Assembly: GCA_965651265.1 (NCBI GenBank)
Contig: CBFGRV010000046.1
Span: forward strand, 1-24,054
DNA length: 24,054 nucleotides
Reading direction: 5' to 3'
Source: CBFGRV01 sp965651265
Lineage (GTDB): Bacteria > Bacteroidota > Rhodothermia > Rhodothermales > VXPQ01
Positions 7,126 through 14,957 of this stretch are shown in pieces. The translations under genes were made by a program, and so were the position numbers. Positions within the stretch are counted from its first letter, which is position 1, and each line of letters opens with the position of its first letter. The notes under the pieces are model-generated. The model made no database searches and was not told the origin of the DNA. It was given only the letters and a program-made list of their open reading frames with translations.

Positions 7126-9960
7126 TCAGAATTTCAGCTCCAGCCCCAGGTGCATCCGGCGCGGCTCCGAGTAGAATTCCGGCCGCACGAAGTATCCCGG
7201 ATCGACCGAACCGAAGGGCTGCACGAACGTGATGTCGGGCTGGCCCGTGTCGGCGAAGACGTTGACCGGGTTGCGGTTGTCCAGCACGTTGTAGATCTGC
7301 AGGAACAGGCGCGGCCGCACGCCGGCGACGCTCAACTCGTAATGGGCGCTCAGATCCACCTGGAAGCTGGATGGGATGCGGCGGGAGTTCGTCGGAAACT
7401 CGGGCGGAACGTCGGCGCCGACCTGCGCGGCCTCCGGGAACGAGGGCGTGTAGGGGAAGCCCGAGCCCCAGACGGCCAGCGCCGAAGCGCCCCAATGGTC
7501 GCGCCCGACGAAGATCGAGCCGGCGACCTTGTGCCGCTGATCCCAGCCCAGCGGAAGCAGCGCTAGCTTCGGCTGCTCGAGGTTCTGCGCGGCGAAGAAT
7601 TGCTCGCTGGGATCGGAGGCAGAGCCCTCGGCGACCTGGAATGTGTAGTTCAGGTCGAAGGCGTAGTTATCGGAGTACTGCTTGTTGACGGAGAGCGTGA
7701 CGCCCCGCGTGTTGGCGTAGTCCCGGTTGGCGAAGACGACATAGGTCACGCCCGGCAGCTCGGTCTCGATGAGGCGGGATGTCGACACCCAGTCTCGCAC
7801 GTCCCGGTAGTAGCCGGTCACGTCGAACACGAGGTCGCCGACGCCCTGGCGCATGCCGATCTCGTACATCACCGTCTTCTGGGCATCGAGATCGGGATTT
7901 CCGAACGGTCCGTACTGGCCCGATCGGTTCGGGATCTTGTAGCCGTAGTTATCGAACAGGCGATTGAGGGTCGGAATCTGCAGGAAGTGCCCGTAAGAGA
8001 AGTGGATGACGCCTTCGGCCGTGATGGGGTAGGCGACCCCGAGCCGCGGCGAGATCTGAAATTTGGGTTCCGTCTTGGTCCACCAATAGGCCTCGCGGTC
8101 CTGGAGCGTCTGGCGATTGTCGTCTCGTTCCTCATCCGGCGTGATCACGCCATCCCCATTCAGGTCGTGGAAAATGTGAATCTTCTTGAAGGGATTGTAG
8201 ATGTTGGGGTCGTCGGGATCGGCGGGGATGGTCGCCCGTGAATCGAAATAATCGATGCGCAGCCCGGCATTCACGATGAAGCTCTCAAACTCCATCTTGT
8301 CCTGGATGTAGGCGCTGCCGGAGATCGGCTGGACATCCTCGAAGAACTGGTAGTCGAGGTTCGTGATGGGCGGGATGGCGGGACGGAACGGCTCGAGAAG
8401 GGCGCCGCCTTCCGTCGTGTCGGGGATCAGGTTGAAGGAGATGAAATCCAGCCGATCCAAACGCCCTTCGAGACCGACCTTGACGAGGTGATTTCGGAAT
8501 AGCTGGCTGGTCAGATCGGCGCTGGCGAAGTATGAGCGGGTGGTTCGGTTGAAGCGGCCCAGATGCGTGCCCCCGCGCGCATAGCGCCCGCCACCCGTGA
8601 CGTGGTCGATCCAGACGCCCGGCTGGACTTCGATGGAGTCGGGGCTGATGAGGAGATCGTTGTAGTTCTCGGAAAACGGATCCTCGAACAGATAACTTTC
8701 CGCCTCCCGCCAGAAGGTGGCCACATTGAGGGTGTAGAAGGCCTTGGAGCCGAGCAGGTGCGTGAATTTCAGCTTCAGGTCGGTGCCGTTGTCGAAGTTT
8801 TGCGTCCGCCCGTTCGGCGCCCAGCGCCAGAACACGTCGTAGGGCCGGCTTTTCTGGTCAGAGCCCAGGCCGATCAGGTTGACGATCATGTTGCGCGTCA
8901 ACTGAAGGCGCAGATTGCCCTGCCAGGAGAGGCGCCGGTATGTATTCATCGGCACGAGCGTCGAATCCCCGTAGCTGCCGTCCATGTCGAAGATGTTCGC
9001 TCCATAGAGCCACCCGTCGTTGTTGAAGTAGCGGGCGTGGCCGAAGAACGTGATCCGGTTCGTGAGTACAGGGCCCTCCAGACTGCCGGCCAGATTGTAA
9101 TAGTGCGTCGCGTTGATGGGAAGATAGGAGTACACGTTGGCGTCCCGGTAAGGGATGCCCTGGCTCGTGAATCGATCCTGCTCGACGCCGAGCAGGAATT
9201 CCTTTCCGCCCTCGCCGGGCACGAGATAGGAGCCGCTGTACACTTCGACGGAGCCGCCGATGCGGTCCGGGCGGCCTTCTTTGGTGACGACGTTTATCAC
9301 CCCCGACATCGCATTGCCATACTCGGCATTGAAGGTGCCCGAGATGACCTGTAGCTCCTGGATGCCGGCATTCTCGAGCTGGATCGCCGTTGAGCCGTCG
9401 TACGCATCCGTCACGGGCACACCGTCGACCATCACCGTGATCTCACTGGCGCGGCCCCCGCGGATGTGCAGCTGCCCGCCGCGCTGCGTGACGCCGGCCT
9501 GGACCTCCAACACCTGGCTGAGATCCTGGACCGGCAATCGGTCGATGCTTTCCGCGGTGACGCGGGCCTCCGAGCTCGTCAAATCCTTTCGCACACGTAC
9601 GGCCTCCGCCGTCACGACCACCTCTTCACCCTCGATGACCTCCTCGGTGAGCTCGAAATCCACCGTGGTCGTAAGGTCCACACTGACCTGCACGCCCTCG
9701 CGCCGCTGCGTGGCGAAGCCCACGAATGAGGCCACGATGGTGTGCACCCCCGGCCTTACCCCGATGATGGTGTACTCGCCTTCCACGTCGGTCACCGTGC
9801 CGCGCGTGGTGCCCTCGATGCTGATGTTGACGCCCGGCAGGGGCTCGCCCGTAGCCGCTTCCACGACCCGGCCGGCGATCTTCCCGGTCGTCTGCGCCAT
9901 CGACGGCATGCTCAGGAAGATGCCGGTGGCGATCAAGGCGATGAGTGGACTCGCGCGCAT
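7126..9960 (-). CDS. TonB-dependent outer-membrane receptor with CarboxypepD-reg-like N-terminal domain
   Basis: A 944-residue receptor for energised import across the outer membrane. Residues 1-22 are a signal peptide (ending SMAQ). About 26-105 is a carboxypeptidase-regulatory-like domain (GKIAGRVVEAATGEPLPGVN, GEYTIIGVRPG). About 125-230 is the plug (LPVQDLSQVLEVQAGV, LHIRGGRASEITVMVDGVPV, YGNAMSGVINVVTKEG). The rest is the barrel, ending in the beta-signal LGLELKF. A complete EF-hand-type loop (DLNGDGVITPDE, residues 599-610) lies in a predicted extracellular loop. Unlike SusC systems no SusD gene follows; the next gene is the large T9SS cargo. It begins 3 nt after the stop of the prolyl isomerase gene. 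The substrate is not readable; a glycan is inferred from the LacI regulator and the carbohydrate-binding-like cargo. Confidence 0.93.
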   Translation of the reverse strand: MRASPLIALIATGIFLSMPSMAQTTGKIAGRVVEAATGEPLPGVNISIEGTTRGTVTDVEGEYTIIGVRPGVHTIVASFVGFATQRREGVQVSVDLTTTVDFELTEEVIEGEEVVVTAEAVRVRKDLTSSEARVTAESIDRLPVQDLSQVLEVQAGVTQRGGQLHIRGGRASEITVMVDGVPVTDAYDGSTAIQLENAGIQELQVISGTFNAEYGNAMSGVINVVTKEGRPDRIGGSVEVYSGSYLVPGEGGKEFLLGVEQDRFTSQGIPYRDANVYSYLPINATHYYNLAGSLEGPVLTNRITFFGHARYFNNDGWLYGANIFDMDGSYGDSTLVPMNTYRRLSWQGNLRLQLTRNMIVNLIGLGSDQKSRPYDVFWRWAPNGRTQNFDNGTDLKLKFTHLLGSKAFYTLNVATFWREAESYLFEDPFSENYNDLLISPDSIEVQPGVWIDHVTGGGRYARGGTHLGRFNRTTRSYFASADLTSQLFRNHLVKVGLEGRLDRLDFISFNLIPDTTEGGALLEPFRPAIPPITNLDYQFFEDVQPISGSAYIQDKMEFESFIVNAGLRIDYFDSRATIPADPDDPNIYNPFKKIHIFHDLNGDGVITPDEERDDNRQTLQDREAYWWTKTEPKFQISPRLGVAYPITAEGVIHFSYGHFLQIPTLNRLFDNYGYKIPNRSGQYGPFGNPDLDAQKTVMYEIGMRQGVGDLVFDVTGYYRDVRDWVSTSRLIETELPGVTYVVFANRDYANTRGVTLSVNKQYSDNYAFDLNYTFQVAEGSASDPSEQFFAAQNLEQPKLALLPLGWDQRHKVAGSIFVGRDHWGASALAVWGSGFPYTPSFPEAAQVGADVPPEFPTNSRRIPSSFQVDLSAHYELSVAGVRPRLFLQIYNVLDNRNPVNVFADTGQPDITFVQPFGSVDPGYFVRPEFYSEPRRMHLGLELKF

Positions 9961-9963
9961 GGC

Positions 9964-11448
9964 CTACCGATTGGCTTCCGTGTGATCGGGGTGACGGGCG
10001 GCCAGTCCCTCCCAGCTTCGCCCTGCGATGGGCAGACTCAGGAGGGCAGACTCGTTCAGGCTGACATCATGGCGCTGGCGAAGCGTCGCGACGTATTCGA
10101 GCACGTGCTGCCGCGTGCGCGTGTAGCGCAGCTGCTCGCGAATGGCCGGGGCGACCGCCTCGAACGGACGCGGTGCCCCTGCGTCGTCGAGGAATTCGGT
10201 TGGATGACTCGCGTAATGAAGCCGAATATCCTCGTCCGTGATCTGGACGGCAGCGGCCAGCTCTTCTTTCTTCTGCTCGAGGACCCATTCATCCATCTGA
10301 TGCTGGACGGCCGCATCGAATTCCGGGTCTGACGTAAGCGGCTCCGCGCGTCCGAGCAACTCCTGCCGCACGACGAGCCCCTGGATGAACTCTTTCAAAT
10401 CCGCCGCCGTGCGGACCGCGGCGCGATGGCGCTCGTCGGTGTCTGCTGCCCGGCGGCGGAACTCGTCGAGCGTCCAGACACCACCGGCAAATTCGACCAG
10501 TGGAAGCGCGAGATCGCCTTCTTCGGGCTCGATCAGCGCCGAACCTGTGATCTGACCAAGCAGAAGGGAGAAGGCCGGCTCCTGGAGTCGAATATCCAGC
10601 GCGTCCGCCGTGGATCGGATGAAGTGCGATCGCGCCTGCGCGCGCTTCTTCTGCAGAACCAGGTTCCGAAGCCGCTCCTTGCGCTCGGCAAATTCAGTTT
10701 CCGTAAGGATGGGCTTCGTGAAGCGGTCGGTGACCTGAATGATCGAATAGCCCTGCGCCGTCCGTACCGGCCGCGAAACCTCGCCCACGGCGAGCCCGAA
10801 GGCGGCGTCCTCGAAATCCGGATCCATCTCGTCGAAAGTGAACGCGCCGAGCGACCCGCCATTGTTGGCCAGGCTGGTGTCGATGAAGACCTCCCTCGCC
10901 AGCGATTCGAACGATTCCCCGGCCGTCAGACGATCGTAAAGGCGCTCCGCCTGCTCGAGCGTCCGCGCGAAGAGGTGCCGCGCCGTTACGGTCGTGTTCA
11001 TCCGCACGAACGCCTCCTCCAGATCGCGCTCCCCGACAGACACAGTATCGAGGACCTGGCGCTCGATGTACAGCTCGATGGAGAGCTTCTTGCGGACCGT
11101 CTCCTGGTGCTTCCGGTATGCGACTGTATGCTCGATACCGTCCTGAGTCGCATCGGCGATCAGCAAGCGATCATTCAGCATCCGGGCAAGCACGGCCCAC
11201 CGTAAACGCGGCGCATCCGTCGTCCCGGTGCGCAATAGATAATCGACGTATTCTTCCTTGAATTCGGCGGCCGTGACGACCTCGCCGCCGGCAGAGGCCA
11301 GCACCTCATCACCCCGTGAACCCATCGTTCTATCCTCCCGCACGATGGCGTCCGGGACTCCGTGCGAATCCAGCATCCGCACCGCAACGGCGCCGGTGGC
11401 CGCCAGACAGCCCATGGACAGGAATGCTATGATAGCAGGGCGCATCAT
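9964..11448 (-). CDS. Periplasmic parvulin-type (PpiC/SurA-like) peptidyl-prolyl isomerase
   Basis: A 494-residue protein with an N-terminal signal or membrane anchor (about 1-23; a Cys at 14 follows LSMG, a poor lipobox). A SurA/PrsA-like helical region follows (55-150), then a parvulin rotamase domain at about 154-243 (TARHLFARTLEQAERLY, GGSLGAFTFDEMDPDFEDAAF, GEVSRPVRTAQGYSIIQV). A second helical chaperone-like half with a further EEDIRLHY-type element runs to the C-terminus. Such enzymes fold outer-membrane barrels in the periplasm. ATG at 11448 is separated by a single nucleotide from the lacI stop, and an ATG follows immediately at 11445. Being locked between the regulator and the TonB receptor suggests it serves the barrels and secreted proteins of this operon. 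Only one rotamase domain is visible; E. coli SurA has two. Confidence 0.88.
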   Translation of the reverse strand: MMRPAIIAFLSMGCLAATGAVAVRMLDSHGVPDAIVREDRTMGSRGDEVLASAGGEVVTAAEFKEEYVDYLLRTGTTDAPRLRWAVLARMLNDRLLIADATQDGIEHTVAYRKHQETVRKKLSIELYIERQVLDTVSVGERDLEEAFVRMNTTVTARHLFARTLEQAERLYDRLTAGESFESLAREVFIDTSLANNGGSLGAFTFDEMDPDFEDAAFGLAVGEVSRPVRTAQGYSIIQVTDRFTKPILTETEFAERKERLRNLVLQKKRAQARSHFIRSTADALDIRLQEPAFSLLLGQITGSALIEPEEGDLALPLVEFAGGVWTLDEFRRRAADTDERHRAAVRTAADLKEFIQGLVVRQELLGRAEPLTSDPEFDAAVQHQMDEWVLEQKKEELAAAVQITDEDIRLHYASHPTEFLDDAGAPRPFEAVAPAIREQLRYTRTRQHVLEYVATLRQRHDVSLNESALLSLPIAGRSWEGLAARHPDHTEANR

Positions 11449-11449
11449 C

Positions 11450-12478
11450 TCAATCCTCTGCCACCGACGACGCGAGCGCCGCTCCGCACGAAGACCGCTC
11501 GACGAGACTGGGTGAAAAGACCGTGTTCGTCGTTGGGTGATCGAGATGCTGGATCCTGTACAGGAGCTTCTCGACAGCGAGCTTGCCCATCTCGTAAATG
11601 GGTTGCCGCAGCGTGGTCAGGCCGATGTACTCGCTGACCTGGATGTCGTCGAATCCGATGACGGCCATGTCTTCGGGCGAGGAGAGGCCGTGCTCCTTCA
11701 GCGCCCGGAGCGCACCCAGTGCCTGGATGTCCGAGGCGACGAAGACGGCGTCCGCTCGCGGCTTCCGCTTCAGGAGCTCCTGCATGGCTTCGTATCCCGA
11801 TTCCTCCACGAAGCCGAAGGGTTGCTTTCCGCTGGCCACGATGTAGGCCCTGTCGATCGGCCGGCCGGACGCCCGCAGCGCCTCCTCGTAGCCGCGCCTT
11901 CGTTCGGCCGCCGGAGGAGCTTCCGGGTGGATGGTGATGTGGGCCACGCGTTCGTACCCCCTGTCGATGAGGTGGTGCGTGGCCATGTACCCGCCTTTCC
12001 GATTGTCGATGGAGATGGAATCAAAATCCGAATGCAGCGCATCGACCAGGACGACGGGCCGGCGCGCGGCGCGGAGGCGCTTTGCGTGGGCATCCGTCAG
12101 CGGCGTGGAGAGCAGCAAGAGGCCCTCGGATCGGCCTTTCTGCAGTGCGCGCTCGATCTGGCTCGCCGCAGCCTCGGGCTTCTGGGCGACGTAGACGATC
12201 AGGTCGTAGTCGCTCTCGGCCAGCGCGTCCTGCATTCCGCGGAGGATCTCCATGTAGAAGTAGTTGGCAACGACCGGGATGACCGCGGAGATCAGCCGGG
12301 TATTCTGCCGCGCCAGGCTCTGTGCCGATGCGTGGGGCTGGTAGTTCAGGCCCCGGGCGATCTGGAGTACGCGTTGGCGGGTTTCGGGGGAGACCCGGGG
12401 ACTGTCATTGAAGACGCGCGAGACCGTCGCGATGGATACGCCGGCCTGTTCGGCAATGTCGTAGATAGTGACGGCCAC
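11450..12478 (-). CDS. LacI/GalR-family transcriptional repressor
   Basis: A 342-residue regulator. Residues 3-24 are the LacI helix-turn-helix (VTIYDIAEQAGVSIATVSRVF). The hinge helix follows (about 48-58, HASAQSLARQ, with the Leu-Ala pair that reads the central CpG of LacI-type operators). A periplasmic-binding-protein-like effector domain runs from about 60 to the end (LISAVIPVV, SISIDNRKGGYMAT, DAVFVASDIQALGAL, VIGFDDIQVSEYIGLTTLRQP). GTG at 12478 is chosen because it gives the usual family N-terminus; an in-frame TTG at 12511 would add 11 residues, and neither has a clear ribosome site. It is the first gene of the operon and lies downstream of two matching palindromes, so it probably represses itself and the five genes after it, with a sugar as inducer. 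The effector is unknown. Confidence 0.93.
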   Translation of the reverse strand: MAVTIYDIAEQAGVSIATVSRVFNDSPRVSPETRQRVLQIARGLNYQPHASAQSLARQNTRLISAVIPVVANYFYMEILRGMQDALAESDYDLIVYVAQKPEAAASQIERALQKGRSEGLLLLSTPLTDAHAKRLRAARRPVVLVDALHSDFDSISIDNRKGGYMATHHLIDRGYERVAHITIHPEAPPAAERRRGYEEALRASGRPIDRAYIVASGKQPFGFVEESGYEAMQELLKRKPRADAVFVASDIQALGALRALKEHGLSSPEDMAVIGFDDIQVSEYIGLTTLRQPIYEMGKLAVEKLLYRIQHLDHPTTNTVFSPSLVERSSCGAALASSVAED

Positions 12479-12535
12479 GGAATTCTGCGGTGCGCGCCCT
12501 AGAGAAGTCAACTAGGAAGGGATGCGTCGGCGCAA

Positions 12536-12549
12536 TGTAAGCGCTTACA
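12536..12549. promoter_or_regulatory. LacI-type operator, perfect 14-bp palindrome
   Basis: TGTAAGCGCTTACA is a perfect palindrome with the central CpG typical of LacI/GalR-family (and CcpA cre-like) operators. It lies 57 bp upstream of the preferred lacI start. Confidence 0.85.
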
Positions 12550-12608
12550 CAGACGGCTAAGGTCGAACGATGCACTGAATCCTGCAAGTGCAATCCGCTT
12601 ACCGCGTA

Positions 12609-12616
12609 GAAATTTA
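12609..12616 (-). promoter_or_regulatory. Possible Bacteroidota-type -7 element of the lacI operon promoter
   Basis: On the minus strand TAAATTTC matches 7 of 8 positions of the Bacteroidota -7 consensus TAnnTTTG and lies between the two operators. I see no clear -33 TTTG, so this is tentative. If right, the downstream operator falls about 50-65 nt after the transcription start and the other lies about 80 bp upstream of the -7 element. Confidence 0.3.
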
Positions 12617-12694
12617 AGCGGGCGGTAAAGCAGCTAACATGTGCTTTTACAGCGACTTGAGAAGTGGCGTCTCCCCACAAACGTTACAATTGGG

Positions 12695-12710
12695 GTGTAA
12701 ACGCTTACAC
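12695..12710. promoter_or_regulatory. Second LacI-type operator, near-perfect 16-bp palindrome
   Basis: GTGTAAACGCTTACAC matches the downstream operator in 13 of 14 core positions and is palindromic except for one base pair. Its centre is 160 bp from that of the site at 12536-12549. It abuts the last base of the ispG stop codon, so the regulatory region begins exactly where ispG ends. Confidence 0.85.
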
Positions 12711-13804
12711 TAGGAGGCCACTTCGGCCTTCACCTCCTCCTCGTCCCAGGACGCGATGGCATCCAGAACGGCCTGCACGATATCCTCCTCCGCGACCGTG
12801 CCCACGATCTTCCCTCGCTTGAAGAGATGCGCCCGGCCGCGTCCCAGCGAGATGCCGAGGTCGGCGCCCGCCGCCTCACCCGGACCGTTCACCGCGCAGC
12901 CCATCAGCGCGACGCTCAGGTCCTTCTCGAACTTCGCCGCCTTCACGGCCTGCTCGACTTTTTGCACGATGTTGAACAAGTCGCCCTCCATCCGCCCACA
13001 CGTCGGGCACGCGATCACATTCACACCGGGCCGCCCGATCCGCAGCGACTTCAGGATCTGATGACCTACCTCGACCTCCTTCACCGAGGGAGCGGCGAGC
13101 GAAACCCGAATCGTGTCCCCGATGCCATCCGCGAGAAGGGCCCCGATCCCGATGGAGCTCTTGATGGAGCCGGCCTCGAACGATCCTGACTCCGTCACCC
13201 CAAGATGGAGCGGATACGGCGTACGCTCCGCCAGCAGGCGATACGCCTGGATCATGTAGAACACGTCGGAATGCTTCACGGAGATGACGATGTCCTCGAA
13301 GCCGTGCCTCTGACAGATCTCGACGTGTCGCATTGCGCTCTCGAAGAGGGCCTCAGGCTGCGGATAGCCGTACTTATCGAGCAGGTCCCGCTCGAGTGAC
13401 CCCGAATTCACACCAATGCGAATCGGAATCCCGGCATCTTTGGCCGCGAGCAGCACCTCGCGCTCCCACTCCGGCTTCCCGATATTGCCCGGATTGATCC
13501 GCACCTTGGCGACCCTGGAGTCGATGGCCTTCAGTGCGTATTGATAATTGAAGTGGATGTCCGCGACGATAGGGACGGGCGATCCCTGCACGATGTCGGA
13601 AAGCGCCTCCGCGTCCTCCGGCCTCGGAACGGCCACGCGCACGATGTCCGCCCCCGCATCGGCGAGGCCGCTGATTTCCGCCAACGACGCCTCCACGTCG
13701 TGCGTCTTGGAGGTCGTCATCGATTGGACGGATATCGGGGCGCCGCCCCCGATCTGCACGGGGCCGACGTAAACGGGCCGAGAGGCTCGACGAGGTCGCT
13801 GCAT
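12710..13804 (-). CDS. ispG: 4-hydroxy-3-methylbut-2-en-1-yl diphosphate synthase (IspG/GcpE)
   Basis: A 364-residue cytoplasmic [4Fe-4S] enzyme of the MEP isoprenoid pathway that converts MEcPP to HMBPP. The N-terminal TIM-barrel part carries ISVQSMTTSKTHD, DIVRVAVPRPEDAEAL, PIVADIHFNYQYAL and VRINPGNIG. The C-terminal iron-sulphur domain has Cys266 and Cys269 (ACPTCGR), Cys303 and Glu310 (MGCAVNGPGEA), matching the cluster ligands of the E. coli enzyme. The length is that of the short two-domain form, without the large insertion domain found in many Bacteroidota and in plants. ATG at 13804 has no clear ribosome site. It lies 55 nt downstream of the phosphatase-family gene and may be read with the rhomboid genes. 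Confidence 0.96.
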   Translation of the reverse strand: MQRPRRASRPVYVGPVQIGGGAPISVQSMTTSKTHDVEASLAEISGLADAGADIVRVAVPRPEDAEALSDIVQGSPVPIVADIHFNYQYALKAIDSRVAKVRINPGNIGKPEWEREVLLAAKDAGIPIRIGVNSGSLERDLLDKYGYPQPEALFESAMRHVEICQRHGFEDIVISVKHSDVFYMIQAYRLLAERTPYPLHLGVTESGSFEAGSIKSSIGIGALLADGIGDTIRVSLAAPSVKEVEVGHQILKSLRIGRPGVNVIACPTCGRMEGDLFNIVQKVEQAVKAAKFEKDLSVALMGCAVNGPGEAAGADLGISLGRGRAHLFKRGKIVGTVAEEDIVQAVLDAIASWDEEEVKAEVAS

Positions 13805-13859
13805 GGCACTACGGAATCAATACGAAATCGTCACTCTTACCGGATTGCTGACGCGAGGT

Positions 13860-14945
13860 TCATGGCTCCTTCCATCGGAGCCGCACGACGACGGGCAGGT
13901 GATCCGATAGATACGCATCCACGACGTCCGCGGATACGATCTCCCATTCATCGCTCACCATCACGTAGTCGATCCGGAAGATGGGCATCCGGGTGTGATA
14001 CGTCATCCCCCAACCACGCCCCCGCTCCTCGAACGTATCTCGCAGAAAGCGTGTGAGCCGGCCATGCACCCAGTTGAACGGTGTACTGTTCAGATCGCCG
14101 CACAGGATCACGGGGATGGTTTCGTCCTGGATCATCTTCAGGATTTCCTCCACTTCCCATGCTCGTGTGCGGTATGCCTCGCGGTAGGAGCGAAAGTACG
14201 GCCCGATGTCGCTCAGCGAGATGAGCGGCAGCCGCTCGTCGCGCCAGGGCTTCCTCTCGCCGAACGTCCGCAAGTGCACGTTGTAGACGGCGAAATCGCG
14301 GCCCTGCCAGTGCAGCAGCGTCCGCGTGACGAACGTCGAGAACCCGTCCTCGTTGCGCTGCTTCAGCCGAATGTTCGTCTGCTCGAGGGCCTCGTGGCGT
14401 GTGAGAACCGGCTGGGGCGTCCAGCTTGCACCGCTATCTGGAGGCCCGACGGTCTTGAAACCGAGCGAATCGAAGAGGACGGCAACGTACGGCGCCGCCC
14501 GGTGATGGGGCGCTTCGCTGTGGAACTCCATAGGCGCCTCCTGCAGGCCGATGACGTCGGGCTGGAGCGAATCGATGAATGCGGCCATCTCCGCCGTCTT
14601 CTCCGGCATCAGATAGCCCCACCATCGCGGCACATTGAAGCTGAGGACGGTCAGATCGTCGTTGCTGTCCACGCCGGGATCGAATGCGCGCGGAATCAAA
14701 TCGCTGCGCATCACCATCAGCAGGAGCGGAACCGCGTGGAGGGCGAGTAGGCCCCATCGACGCGTAAGCCATGGCACGAATCCGACCACCACGATGAGAG
14801 CGGTCAGATAGGGCAGAAAAACCGCGATGAGTTCGATCCACCAGAAGAAGCCGGGCCGAATGTAGTACGCCAGATATCCGGCCGCGAACAGGGCCAGCAG
14901 GAGCCCGTCGAAGACGTAGAAGACGATCCAGAGAACGCGGCGCAC
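13860..14945 (-). CDS. Membrane-anchored endonuclease/exonuclease/phosphatase (EEP) family protein
   Basis: A 361-residue protein with three N-terminal membrane segments (about 4-26, 35-56, 64-80) and a C-terminal EEP-superfamily hydrolase domain. Active-site motifs are complete: LSFNV (Asn104), GLQE (Glu136), YNVHL (His224), CGDLNS (Asp284, Asn286), RIDYVM (Asp326) and SDHLPV (Asp348, His349). The fold cleaves phosphodiester or phosphomonoester bonds with Mg2+. The real substrate cannot be told from sequence; this anchored form is widespread in Bacteroidota. The start is GTG, 12 nt after the stop of the upstream rhomboid gene; no ATG occurs before residue 78, which is past the membrane part. 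Confidence 0.9.
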   Translation of the reverse strand: MRRVLWIVFYVFDGLLLALFAAGYLAYYIRPGFFWWIELIAVFLPYLTALIVVVGFVPWLTRRWGLLALHAVPLLLMVMRSDLIPRAFDPGVDSNDDLTVLSFNVPRWWGYLMPEKTAEMAAFIDSLQPDVIGLQEAPMEFHSEAPHHRAAPYVAVLFDSLGFKTVGPPDSGASWTPQPVLTRHEALEQTNIRLKQRNEDGFSTFVTRTLLHWQGRDFAVYNVHLRTFGERKPWRDERLPLISLSDIGPYFRSYREAYRTRAWEVEEILKMIQDETIPVILCGDLNSTPFNWVHGRLTRFLRDTFEERGRGWGMTYHTRMPIFRIDYVMVSDEWEIVSADVVDAYLSDHLPVVVRLRWKEP

Positions 14946-14957
14946 AAAGAAATCGGG

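Noticed and set aside
9964..11448. Lipoprotein signal in the prolyl isomerase (Cys14)
   Set aside because: The residues before Cys (S-M-G) do not fit a normal lipobox, so a cleaved signal peptide or an anchor is as likely.
12673..12695. Hairpin CCCCA...TGGGG as ispG terminator
   Set aside because: Only a 5-bp stem with a 13-nt loop and no U-run on the minus strand; too weak to call, and it overlaps the operator region.
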